Below are positions 7,995-16,308 of a stretch of 51,516 bases of DNA, piece after piece. Location of the stretch: positions 1-51,516 of the forward strand of contig WHTQ01000027.1 in the NCBI GenBank assembly GCA_009377645.1. Direction: 5' to 3'. Position 1 is the first letter of the stretch; each line of letters opens with the position of its first letter. This DNA is from Micromonosporaceae bacterium. Lineage in GTDB: Bacteria > Actinomycetota > Actinomycetes > Mycobacteriales > Micromonosporaceae. The notes under the pieces are model-generated. The model was not told where the DNA came from. It saw only the letters and a program-made list of their open reading frames with translations, and made no database searches. The translations under genes and the position numbers were made by a program.

Positions 7995-10388
7995 TTATTG
8001 GATGCTGTTCCCTGCTCCCGGCGTGCGCGCGATGACGCGTGCCAGGTGCGGGTCCTCGCCCTCATAGGGTGAGAGGCCGCGGCCGGCCGCCAGGTGCTCG
8101 ATCTCGAACCCCCAGGCCTGCCGCAGCTTCGCCGCGAACAGCTGCTCGTCGATGTACCGCCGATAGTGGTCGCCATACACCTTGGGCAGGCTCCCGTCCC
8201 GGGTGGTCCGGAACTCGGCACACAGGCGGAAGCCGCCGGCGAGCACGTCGACCAGCGCGGCGAGCAGAGAGTCCTCGGTGGACTCATCCACCGAGTGCAG
8301 GAAGAAACGCAGATAGACGGTCACATTCTCGGAGCCGGTCGCCGGCAGCAGATCCGGCGACAGGCACCGCTCGACCTCCGGCCGGGAGGAGGCGTCGAGC
8401 TGGGCGAACCGGACCCCGGCCACGCCGGCCTGCTGGCACGCCTCCTGCGCGCGCTCGATCGCCTCCGCGGAGCGGTCCAGCCCCACCACCGTGTACCCGC
8501 GCCTGGCTAGGTAGATGGCGTCCCGCCCGGTGCCGCAGCCGATGTCCAGCAGGGTGCCGGTGGCGGGCAGCCGGTCGGCGACGAACTGGGCGAAGCTGGA
8601 GGCGCCGTCGACCCGGTTCTCGCGGTAGAACTGGCGCCAGTACGGCTCGTTCGCCTCGCCGAGCCCGAGCTGGAACTCGTCGTGCAGGACCCGGGTCCGG
8701 GCGAAGTGGGTGAACCCCGGGTCCGGCTGCCGCCATCCAGGTCCGTAGAGCTGCACCAGGATGTCCTCGGCGTTGCGCGGGACCGGGATCTCGCGGATCC
8801 CGAGCTGCTCGGTCCGGAACGCGAAGAAGTCGTCCGACCGTTGGATCGCCTCGCCGTGGTGCCCGTACGAGGTCTGGAAGTAGCCGTCCTCGTCGAACCA
8901 CGCGAAGAAGATGTCCAGCTTGTGGGACAGCGTGGCGTCTAGCTCCCGGCCGGTGCCCGGCACCCGGACCCAGGTGTGGGTCTTCTTCACCCGCAGCGAG
9001 TAGCCCCGGTCGACCAGGAAGTCGCAGACCCGGCGGAACTCGTCCCGGACCGCGGCGGGGGTGGAGTGCCCGGAGATGTAGACGGTGTCGAAGTCGTTGT
9101 CGTGGCCGATGAAGTTCTGCTCCCGCACCGCGCCCAGCATCGTCCCGTAGAACGGGAACAGCTCCAGACCTAGGCTCTCGCTCAGCTCCTTGCGCAGCTG
9201 GAAGAACAGCTCGAACATCATCGACTGCCAGTCGTGGTCGAGCTGGATCGACTGCCGCAGCCGCCCGTACTTGTTGAAGATCTGGCCCTCCGCCACCCGC
9301 GCGAGCAGCTCGTCGGCCCGGCTCTGCGGCGCGGTGAACGCGAACCGCGCCCCGCTGTCGACGATGTGCAGCGGCGCGCCGGCGTGCTCCACCTCCAGCA
9401 CGTCGCCCGCCCCGCCGTACTTCCACAGGTCCTGCAGGTTGCGCCGGAACTGCAGGTAACGCCGGTCGCCGAAGCTCACCTCGCGGCTGGCGAGGGTGTC
9501 CGCGATGACCGTGCCGTTGAGCTTGAACCGCACCGTCGCGTCGCCGCCGCCGTCGGCCGCCGGAATCCATCCGGTCACCGCGCGCCGGGCCGGCGGGGCG
9601 ACCACGCCGGCCGCCGGTACGGCCGGCTGGGATCCGCCGGGCTGCTGGGTCGACGCCTTCGCCAGCGCCCAGTCCGGGCTCTTGGCGGCTACCTGCGCCA
9701 GCCGCTCGTGCCAGCCGGGGTGGTTGCCGTCCCGGGCGATCGCCTGCTCGTACGCGGCCGCCGCCGGCTCCCATTGGCCCGCCTTCTCCAGCACCTGACC
9801 CAGGCGGTAGTGCCACCAGGCCCGGGCGCCGTCGAGCGCGATCGCTTCCTGGTACGCGGTGGCGGCCGCCGGCCAGTGCCGCGCCTTCTCCTCGGTCTCG
9901 CCGATCCGGTAGTGCCAGCCGGCCAGCGACTGCCGCCACGCCTGGTTGTCCGGCCGCGCGGCCACCGCCTCCGCGAGGTGGGGCAGCGCCTCGGTCAGCC
10001 GCCCGGCCCGCTCCTGCGCCCAGGCCAGCTGCACCCGCGCGTGTGCCCGCTGGCGGTCGGACAGGTCGGCGCGGCCGAGCACCGCCGCGGCCAGCGCCGC
10101 CGCCCGCTCCGGCTCGCCGACCCGGCGGAGCGTCCGGGCGGCGCTCAGTGCGACCGCCACCGGCACCGCCGCCGGCGGGCGCCGGGCGAGTGCGGACAAG
10201 AGCTGCTGCGACCCGGCGACGTCGCCGGTGGCGAACCGCCGCTCGGCCTCCCGGACCAGCATCCGGCCGGCGCGGTCCGGGACTCCGAGCCGCTCCGAGC
10301 CGGCGAGCATCATGGTGGCTGCGCGGCTGCCTGCCCGCGGGGCGATCGCCCGGGCCACCCGGGCCGCGGCCCTGGCTGCGAACCTCAC
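7995..10388 (-). CDS. TPR-LicD-methyltransferase three-part fusion
   Basis: The protein is 797 residues from GTG 10388, which has a GGAAGG ribosome site 7 bases upstream. Residues about 30-255 are TPR-like repeats (WWHYRLGQVLEKAGQWEPAA). A linker and beta-rich segment follow to about 380. A LicD-type domain spans about 380-570, with FYGTMLGAVREQNFIGHDND near 405-430. The C-terminal part is a class I SAM methyltransferase with motif I LLDIGCGTGRD near 612-623 and GLDRSAEAIERAQ after it. The architecture suggests that a phospho- or phosphonyl-transfer is coupled to methylation of the same glycan or headgroup. It is first in an operon with the GT2-TagF gene. I know of no characterised enzyme with this domain order; the domain calls are solid, the function is inference. 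Confidence 0.8.
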   Translation of the reverse strand: MRFAARAAARVARAIAPRAGSRAATMMLAGSERLGVPDRAGRMLVREAERRFATGDVAGSQQLLSALARRPPAAVPVAVALSAARTLRRVGEPERAAALAAAVLGRADLSDRQRAHARVQLAWAQERAGRLTEALPHLAEAVAARPDNQAWRQSLAGWHYRIGETEEKARHWPAAATAYQEAIALDGARAWWHYRLGQVLEKAGQWEPAAAAYEQAIARDGNHPGWHERLAQVAAKSPDWALAKASTQQPGGSQPAVPAAGVVAPPARRAVTGWIPAADGGGDATVRFKLNGTVIADTLASREVSFGDRRYLQFRRNLQDLWKYGGAGDVLEVEHAGAPLHIVDSGARFAFTAPQSRADELLARVAEGQIFNKYGRLRQSIQLDHDWQSMMFELFFQLRKELSESLGLELFPFYGTMLGAVREQNFIGHDNDFDTVYISGHSTPAAVRDEFRRVCDFLVDRGYSLRVKKTHTWVRVPGTGRELDATLSHKLDIFFAWFDEDGYFQTSYGHHGEAIQRSDDFFAFRTEQLGIREIPVPRNAEDILVQLYGPGWRQPDPGFTHFARTRVLHDEFQLGLGEANEPYWRQFYRENRVDGASSFAQFVADRLPATGTLLDIGCGTGRDAIYLARRGYTVVGLDRSAEAIERAQEACQQAGVAGVRFAQLDASSRPEVERCLSPDLLPATGSENVTVYLRFFLHSVDESTEDSLLAALVDVLAGGFRLCAEFRTTRDGSLPKVYGDHYRRYIDEQLFAAKLRQAWGFEIEHLAAGRGLSPYEGEDPHLARVIARTPGAGNSIQ

Positions 10389-10777
10389 TTATCTACCTTC
10401 CCCGCGTCTCCGGTCAGCGAGCGTAAGTCTAGTACGCCGACACCGCGCGTTCCCTGAATGTTTGCTGGTAGCGCTACGCAGGGGCGAGGCGCGGGACCGC
10501 CGTGCCGATCGCCGGGATCGATGACTGCCGGGATCAGTCGCACCCAGGGTCACCGGCCCATGCGGGAGCGTAGTCGAGGACGCCGGCGATTCCGGGATCT
10601 GGACCAGCGAGCCGGGCGGAAACCGGGCCAGCCGCTCGGCCCGGGCACGGCTAGGATGCGTTTGCCGGTAGTTAACCCGGACGTTAGCCCGGTGCTACCG
10701 GAGCGCAACGACAGCCGTTCACCCCCGGTCCACCGAACCCCCGGCTGGTGGCCACCGGGCTGTCCCCTGGAGGAGCA
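10389..10777. promoter_or_regulatory. 389-bp divergent promoter region with GTTAACCC element
   Basis: No gene is supported. The plus-strand side holds a TAGGAT box at 10652-10657, then a 7-bp inverted repeat CCGGTAG (10665-10671) / CTACCGG (10695-10701). Its loop contains the imperfect direct repeat GTTAACCCGG / GTTAGCCCGG at 10671-10680 and 10683-10692, with a 12-bp period. GTTAACCC also lies before the PEP mutase gene. GGAGG at 10769-10773 precedes the GTG at 10778. Confidence 0.4.
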
Positions 10778-11470
10778 GTGGCCACTGCCATCGTCATCCT
10801 GGCCGCCGGCGTCGGGTCCCGGCTCGGGCGGCCCCACCCCAAGCCGCTCACCCCGCTGGCCGACGGTGAGACCATCCTGGGTCGAGCGCTCCGCTACCTG
10901 ACCGCCCGGTTCAGCCGGCACTCGATCCATCTCGTCGTCGGCTTCAAGAAAGAGATGATCATGGAGGAGATGCCGGACGTAGGCTTCATCTACAACCAGC
11001 ACTACGGCGACACCAACACCTCCAAGAGCCTGCTGAAGGCGCTGACCATCCTCGGCCAGGGCGGGGTGCTGTGGCTCAACGGCGACGTCGTGTTCGACGA
11101 CGCGGTCATCGACGAGCTCCTTCCGTACATCGCCATGGACCGCTCCTTCGTGTGCGTGAACACGGCCGCGGTCGGTGACGAGGAGGTCAAGTACACGCTC
11201 GACGAGAACGGGTTCATCCAGTACCTCTCGAAGGAGGTCGCCGAGGGCGCGCGCGGCGAGGCGGTGGGAATCAACTTCGTCTCGGCCGAGGACCGACCGG
11301 TGCTCGCCAGGCGGCTCGCCGAGTGCGACGACCAGGACTACTTCGAGCGGGGGATCGAGCTCGCGATCGGCAAGGACGGGCTGCGCGTCGACCCGCTCGA
11401 CATCTCGCACCGGCCGGTCATCGAGGTCGACTTCATGGAAGATCTCGTCCGTGCCAACCGCACCTTCTGA
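10778..11470 (+). CDS. LicC/PntC-like nucleotidyltransferase (probable CMP-phosphonate synthase)
   Basis: The protein is 230 residues. It has the sugar-nucleotidyltransferase (GT-A-like NTP transferase) signature at its N-terminus, ILAAGVGSRLGRPHPKPL at about 7-24, with the conserved Arg and Lys that hold the NTP phosphates. WLNGDVVFDD near 99-108 supplies the metal-binding Asp. In this family LicC activates phosphocholine and PntC activates 2-aminoethylphosphonate with CTP for later transfer by LicD or AEP transferases. With three LicD-fold genes close by and a phosphonate operon 2.5 kb downstream, CTP activation of a phosphonate or phosphorylated alcohol is the best guess. GTG 10778 is chosen because the family begins directly at this beta strand and GGAGG precedes it; GTG 10748 is in frame but has no such support. 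It heads a three-gene operon. Confidence 0.75.
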   Translation: MATAIVILAAGVGSRLGRPHPKPLTPLADGETILGRALRYLTARFSRHSIHLVVGFKKEMIMEEMPDVGFIYNQHYGDTNTSKSLLKALTILGQGGVLWLNGDVVFDDAVIDELLPYIAMDRSFVCVNTAAVGDEEVKYTLDENGFIQYLSKEVAEGARGEAVGINFVSAEDRPVLARRLAECDDQDYFERGIELAIGKDGLRVDPLDISHRPVIEVDFMEDLVRANRTF

Positions 11471-11512
11471 CCACCACCCGATCACACCGCCCGAGAAAGC
11501 CGGAGTGCCGCC

Positions 11513-12871
11513 ATGCCGCTCGCAGTGAAGCCGACCATCCAGCGGGTGATCGGACGGCTTCCCGTCTACCGCACGCTTCCCGACGGGGCGCTGCGCACCT
11601 ACGCCGCGCTGCGGTACCACGGCCAGCACTCCTCCCAGGACGAGATCACGCGGTACCTGCGGTCGATCGACGGGATCCCGACCCGCTGGCTGTCGACCGC
11701 GATGGTCGCGGCCCGGGCCGCCTTCCTCACCGGCCAGGACGACCTGCTCCAGGAGACCCTCGCCACCCTTGAGCAACGGTTTCCGGAGTCGTCCCGGCTG
11801 TACGTGTTGCGGGCCGACCTGCAGACCTACCACGGGCAGTACCGGCAGGCACTCGGCAGCGCCCATCGCTCCCGGCTGCTGAAACCCTCCTATCCGAGGG
11901 CGACCGCCCGGGTGGTGGCGCTCAGCTACCGGTTGCTCGACCCGGCCGAGGCCGACCAGGTGGCCGTGGCGGCGATCCGGCGGTTCCCGCGCACCTCGGA
12001 GGTGCTGTGGGCGGTGGCGCACACCTGCGCGACCCCGGAGCAGTTCCACCGGCTCCACGCGGGCTGGCGGGACCGGGCGGACCCGCCCGACCTGCTCCGA
12101 GCCGTCCGGCAGCTGGCCACCGCGGCCGCCCGGGCCGGTGAGGTCGTCGCCGCCACCGACCTGTACCGCCAGGGGATCCAGCTGCTGGCCGAGGGTGGCC
12201 ACCCGGCCCCCACGATCGCCGAGACCCGGCTGGAGGGGCGGGGCGCCGGAACCGCGATCCGCGACCTCCAGCAGGCGCTGGACGGGGCCGGAGTGCCGTT
12301 CTTCTTCGCCGCCGGCACGGCGCTCGGGCTGGTCCGGGAGGGGCGGCCGCTCGGCGCCGACGGGGACATCGACGTCGGCATCCTCGACCCGGACTGGGAC
12401 CGGGAGGCACTGGTCGACCTGTTCACGCGGCATCCGAGGTTCGACTTCCAGCCCGACCATCCGAGGTCCAAGAAGCTCGGGCTGCGGCACCGTGGCGGCG
12501 CGCCGGTGGACCTGTTCCGCTTCTACCCGGACGCCGACCGGGTCTGGCACGATGCGGTGTTCGTCCGCTGGCACAACACGCCGTTCCAGGTGCGGCGGCA
12601 GCAGGTGGACGGGGTCGCGGTCCCGCTCCCGGCCGACCCCGACCGCTACCTCACCGAGAACTACGGCGACTGGCGCACGTCGAACCCGGCGTTCGACGCC
12701 TTCACCGACGACGCGCCGAACGTAGCGACCACCTGGCCGGAGTACGCGCAGCTACACCTGGTCCGGCGGGCGTTCAAACGGCTGGCGATCGGCGACTGGA
12801 CCGGGGCCGGCACGGAGCTGCGACGCGCCGGCGAGGGCGACCTCGCGGCCCGGATCGGGAGGGATGCATGA
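11513..12871 (+). CDS. LicD-family protein with helical repeat N-terminus
   Basis: The protein is 452 residues. Residues about 60-225 are alpha-helical with TPR-like character (ETLATLEQRFPESSRLYVLR). The LicD-type domain follows, with FFFAAGTALGLVREGRPLGA near 263-282 and DGDIDVGIL at 283-291, where the Asp residues are the expected metal ligands. VDLFRFYPD and the C-terminal DRYLTENYGDWRT (near 378-390) also match the family. It lies 42 bp after the nucleotidyltransferase gene with GGAG before its ATG, and its stop overlaps the next start, so the three genes are one operon. It probably transfers the CMP-activated group made by its neighbour onto a glycan; the acceptor is unknown. Confidence 0.75.
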   Translation: MPLAVKPTIQRVIGRLPVYRTLPDGALRTYAALRYHGQHSSQDEITRYLRSIDGIPTRWLSTAMVAARAAFLTGQDDLLQETLATLEQRFPESSRLYVLRADLQTYHGQYRQALGSAHRSRLLKPSYPRATARVVALSYRLLDPAEADQVAVAAIRRFPRTSEVLWAVAHTCATPEQFHRLHAGWRDRADPPDLLRAVRQLATAAARAGEVVAATDLYRQGIQLLAEGGHPAPTIAETRLEGRGAGTAIRDLQQALDGAGVPFFFAAGTALGLVREGRPLGADGDIDVGILDPDWDREALVDLFTRHPRFDFQPDHPRSKKLGLRHRGGAPVDLFRFYPDADRVWHDAVFVRWHNTPFQVRRQQVDGVAVPLPADPDRYLTENYGDWRTSNPAFDAFTDDAPNVATTWPEYAQLHLVRRAFKRLAIGDWTGAGTELRRAGEGDLAARIGRDA

Positions 12872-13986
12872 CCGACGCCGCGATTCCAGCCCCCGCCACC
12901 GGCGACGCGGTCGCGGCCGGGATTCCGGAGCCGGGCTACGAGCGGACCCGGTACGTGGACTCGCTGATCGAACAGTGCCGGGCCGCCCGGGCCGTCGGCG
13001 ACCGGGAGACCGCCGTGGAGCTGGTCGTCGATGGGCTGCGGTCGGGGCTGTGGCGGCACCGCCGGCTGTGGTCGGAGCTGCTGTCGCTGATGGACAAGCC
13101 AGCCGACTATCCCGAGCTGCGTTCACTGTGGTGGGAGAGCCCGGCGCGGTGCCACGGCAGGGTCGCGATCCTGCGCACGGTGGCCCGGGCCGCCAGCGCC
13201 GCCGGTGAGCACGACGAGGCGCGCCTGCTGCTGCGCAAGGCGATCCTGCTGCAGGCACGGCGGGCGCAGCGGCTACGAAGCCGGCTCGGGCGGCTCAAGC
13301 GGGCGGTCCTGGGCCGGGTGGCGGGCCGGATCCGCCCGTCGCTGGCGCCGTTCGAGCAGCGGGCGGCGATCGCGCTCACCGCACTCGATGAGGAGCTCGG
13401 GGCGCTGGGGGTCCGCTCCTTCCTGATCTCCGGCACGCTGCTCGGCTACCTTCGCGATTCGGCGTTCATCAGCTGGGACAAGGACATCGACGTCGGCGTG
13501 TTCACCAGCGAGCAGCGACCGTCCGAGCTGGAGCGGGCGTTCACCCGCTCCGCCCAGTTCGAGGTGCGGCGGCTGGACTTCAACAGCGACCGGCTGCGGG
13601 TGAACCACGCCAACGGCATGATGATCGACATCTTCCCGCACTACCAGGACGAGGACGGCCGGATCTGGCACGACGGCACGGCCACCCGCTGGTGGAACTC
13701 GCCGTTCGAGCTGACCACGGTGGAGTTCCTGGGGCGCACGCAGTTCGTGCCCGATCCGCCGGAGCGCTATCTGGACGAGAACTACGGCGACTGGCGCACC
13801 CCGAACCAGGACTTCGATGCCCGGCTCGACACCCCGAACGTGGAGGTCACCGACCCGGACTACCTCGAGACCCTGCTCTACTTCTCGCTGCTGGACGCGA
13901 TCGCCCAGCGCAAGCCGCGCCGCCGCGAGCGCTACCTGCGGTTGCTGCGGGAGCGGGGCGAGGGCGACTGGCTCGACCGCTGCTAG
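12868..13986 (+). CDS. LicD-family protein
   Basis: The protein is 372 residues and starts inside the stop of the preceding gene (ATGA overlap), with GGGAGGG before the ATG. Residues 30-150 are helical and rich in Arg and Leu without clear repeats. The LicD domain starts near 182 with SFLISGTLLGYLRDSAFISW and DKDIDVGVF at 204-212, followed by MMIDIFPHY and DENYGDWRTPNQDFDARLD. Among the four LicD-fold proteins here it has the most canonical signature. It ends 11 bp from the convergent alcohol dehydrogenase gene, and no terminator is visible between them. Together with the preceding gene it may form a pair acting on different positions of one polymer; that is inference. Confidence 0.75.
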   Translation: MTDAAIPAPATGDAVAAGIPEPGYERTRYVDSLIEQCRAARAVGDRETAVELVVDGLRSGLWRHRRLWSELLSLMDKPADYPELRSLWWESPARCHGRVAILRTVARAASAAGEHDEARLLLRKAILLQARRAQRLRSRLGRLKRAVLGRVAGRIRPSLAPFEQRAAIALTALDEELGALGVRSFLISGTLLGYLRDSAFISWDKDIDVGVFTSEQRPSELERAFTRSAQFEVRRLDFNSDRLRVNHANGMMIDIFPHYQDEDGRIWHDGTATRWWNSPFELTTVEFLGRTQFVPDPPERYLDENYGDWRTPNQDFDARLDTPNVEVTDPDYLETLLYFSLLDAIAQRKPRRRERYLRLLRERGEGDWLDRC

Positions 13987-13997
13987 CGGGACGTGGG

Positions 13998-15140
13998 TCA
14001 GGCGGCCAGCAGGGCGGCCAGCTCCGGTCCGGAGAACCGGACCGGGTTGTTCCCGAGCCGTTCGGCGTTGACCGCGCCGGCCAGCCGGCGCCGGTCGGCG
14101 GCGGTGCGCACCCCGATCTCGCCCAGCCCGGGGGTGAGTCCCAGCCGCTCCAGCAGCCCAGTGAACCGCCGGCGGGCGTCCACGCCGCCGGCCGCCCCGA
14201 GCCGGTGCAGGATCTCCGCCATCGCCTCCCGATGCGCGGCCGGGTCCATCCCCGGCTGCAGCCGGCCGGCCGGTGCCGCCGCGTGCGCCTCGACGAACTG
14301 GCCGAGCGTCAACGCGACCGCGTGCCCGTGGCTCACCCCGTACCGCTTGGTGATCGCGTACGAGAGCGCGTGCGCAGCGGTGGTCTTGGAGATGTCGATG
14401 GCCCGGCCGGCCAGGTGGCTGCCGAGCGCCATCGCCCGGGCGGACCGGTCCGCCGGCTCGTTCACATAGGGCTCGATCGCCGGCAGCAGCAGCCGCAGCG
14501 CCTGCCGGGCCCACCGCCGGCTGGCGGGCGTGGCGCCGGCCGCCCACAGGCTCTCGATCGCCTGCGCCACCGCGTCGATCCCGGAGGTCGCGCGCTGGTA
14601 CCGGGAGCCGCTGATGCTCAGCTCCGGGTCCAGGATGGTCAGGTCCGGACGCAGCGGGTCCCCGGCCACCGAGAACTTCTCGTCGTCCAGGTACACCACC
14701 GCGAAGTGGGTGGCCTCGCTGCCGGACCCGCTGGTGGTGGGCACCAGCACCAGCCGCGGCTCCCGGGTGGTGACCCGCTCCCCGGCCCGGATCAGAGCCG
14801 GCAGCTTCGCCGGGTCAGTGCCGGGAGCGAACGCGGCCAGCAGCTTGGCCAGGTCCAGCGCGCTGCCGCCGCCGACGCCGAGCACCAGGTCCGGCCGGAA
14901 CTCGTCCGCGAGCGCCAGGCCGCGGGCGAGATCGGCGGCGTCGGTGTTCGGGGCGAACTCGCTGAACCGCCGCACCTGCGCCACCCGCGCCAGCTCCGGC
15001 AGCATCCGGGCCGCGCCGGAGGCCTCGAACGACCGGGCGCCGCAGACCAGCAGCACCCGGCGGGCACCCAGCCCGGCGAGCAGCCGCGGCGTCGCCAGGA
15101 CCGCGCCGGCCCCGTACCGGACCTCAGGCCGGGTCGGCAC
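13998..15140 (-). CDS. Iron-type alcohol dehydrogenase, probable phosphonoacetaldehyde reductase
   Basis: The protein is 380 residues, typical for group III (iron-dependent) alcohol dehydrogenases. It has the nucleotide loop LGVGGGSALDLAKLL near 87-101 and TTSGSGSEATHF near 135-146. Metal ligand positions are Asp189 (SGIDAVAQAIE), His257 (TTAAHALSYA) and His271/His273 (SHGHAV). The position four after the Asp, usually His, is Gln193. Its start overlaps the end of the phosphonopyruvate decarboxylase gene by 17 bp, so the two are translationally coupled. In phosphonate clusters this family (for example PhpC and FomC) reduces phosphonoacetaldehyde to 2-hydroxyethylphosphonate using NAD(P)H. The class is certain; the substrate follows from context. 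Confidence 0.85.
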   Translation of the reverse strand: MPTRPEVRYGAGAVLATPRLLAGLGARRVLLVCGARSFEASGAARMLPELARVAQVRRFSEFAPNTDAADLARGLALADEFRPDLVLGVGGGSALDLAKLLAAFAPGTDPAKLPALIRAGERVTTREPRLVLVPTTSGSGSEATHFAVVYLDDEKFSVAGDPLRPDLTILDPELSISGSRYQRATSGIDAVAQAIESLWAAGATPASRRWARQALRLLLPAIEPYVNEPADRSARAMALGSHLAGRAIDISKTTAAHALSYAITKRYGVSHGHAVALTLGQFVEAHAAAPAGRLQPGMDPAAHREAMAEILHRLGAAGGVDARRRFTGLLERLGLTPGLGEIGVRTAADRRRLAGAVNAERLGNNPVRFSGPELAALLAA

Positions 15141-16308
15141 GGGGCGGGTCCTCGCCGGGGCCGGCGGCGCGACGCTCCGGTGCGGCCAGCGCCGCCATGA
15201 ACGCCCGCTTGCTCTGCGCCGGGGTGCGGCTCGGCCGGCCGAGGTCCGGGCGGTTGCCGGGGCGGACCCGCAGCTCCAGCAGCGACGGGCCGCCGTGCGC
15301 CCGCAGCGCCGCCAGCTGCGCCGGCAGCTCCGCCGGATCGGCGGTCGAGGCCGCGTACCGGTAGCCGAGCGCCCGCGCCGCCGCCGCCGTGTCGATCACG
15401 CCGATCGAGGTCGGCTGCCCGCCCACGCTGTCATGCACCCCGTTGTTGAACACCACGTGAAAGTAGCTGGCCGGGGCGTGGTCGGCGATCACCGCGAGGC
15501 TGCCCAGGTGCATCAGCAGCGCCCCGTCCCCGTCGAAGCACCACACCTCCCGGTCCGGCTCGCGCATCGCCAGGCCCAGCGCGATCGAGCTGGCGTGGCC
15601 CATCCCGCCCACGGTCAGGAAGTCCCGGCCCGGGTCATTCCCGCTCTGAGCGCGAAGCGCGAACAGCTCCCGGGACAGCATCCCGGTGGTGGACACGATC
15701 ACCGGGTCGTCGCCGACCGCCTCGACCAGCGCGACCAGCGCCTCCTCCCGGCTGGGCAGGCCGGCGCCGGCCGGGGCCGGGGCGGTCACCGCCGGCTCGG
15801 CGAAGCTGCCCTTCTCCACCATCAGCAGGTACGGGCAGCTGCGCTCGACCGCGGTCGCCACCGCCTCCTTCACGCACCGCTCGGCGTCGGCCGGGTCCTT
15901 CGGGAGCACCGCCCAGGGCAGCTCCAGTGCGTCCAGCAGCGGCGCCATCACCCGGCCCTGCTTCACATGCTGCGGCTCGTCCTTCACCCCGACCTGGCCC
16001 CGCCAGCCGACGATCACCAGCATCGGCACCCCGTACACGTCCGGGTCGGCCAGCGACAGCAGCGGGTTGACCAGGTTGCCGAACCCGGAGTTCTGCAGGT
16101 AGACCGCGGCCGGCCGGCCGGTGCGCAGGTGGTGCCCGATCGCGATCCCGACCGCCGCCCCCTCGTTGGCGGCGATCACGTGCCGCTCCCGCGGCAGCTC
16201 CGCCAGGATCTGGCTGTTCAGCGACTTGAGCAGGCTGTCCGGCACCCCGGTGTAGAAGCTGACTCCCTGCTCGCCGAGGTGCGCGACGAACCGCGCCGGG
16301 TCGATCAT
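15124..16308 (-). CDS. aepY: Phosphonopyruvate decarboxylase
   Basis: The protein is 394 residues, the usual length for this thiamine diphosphate enzyme. It converts phosphonopyruvate to phosphonoacetaldehyde and CO2, the irreversible step that pulls the unfavourable PEP mutase reaction forward. Visible hallmarks are [11 protein letters not shown] at 18-28, the catalytic Glu49 in AANEGAAVG, and the ThDP/Mg motif from [10 protein letters not shown] (about 257-266) to [12 protein letters not shown] (about 287-298). The N-terminal FYTGVPDS and C-terminal [11 protein letters not shown] segments are typical of this enzyme rather than of other ThDP decarboxylases. The ATG overlaps the PEP mutase stop in an ATGA junction and its end overlaps the reductase start, giving a tight three-gene operon. 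Confidence 0.93.
   Translation of the reverse strand: MIDPARFVAHLGEQGVSFYTGVPDSLLKSLNSQILAELPRERHVIAANEGAAVGIAIGHHLRTGRPAAVYLQNSGFGNLVNPLLSLADPDVYGVPMLVIVGWRGQVGVKDEPQHVKQGRVMAPLLDALELPWAVLPKDPADAERCVKEAVATAVERSCPYLLMVEKGSFAEPAVTAPAPAGAGLPSREEALVALVEAVGDDPVIVSTTGMLSRELFALRAQSGNDPGRDFLTVGGMGHASSIALGLAMREPDREVWCFDGDGALLMHLGSLAVIADHAPASYFHVVFNNGVHDSVGGQPTSIGVIDTAAAARALGYRYAASTADPAELPAQLAALRAHGGPSLLELRVRPGNRPDLGRPSRTPAQSKRAFMAALAAPERRAAGPGEDPPRADPA

Noticed and set aside
7961-8287. N-terminal extension of the GT2-TagF protein
   Set aside because: The extra 109 residues are Ser/Arg/Pro-rich shadow sequence overlapping the end of the upstream gene; the GT2 fold starts at ATG 7960.
13987-13997. Terminator between the LicD gene and the convergent dehydrogenase gene
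   Set aside because: The gap is only 11 bp and contains no inverted repeat.
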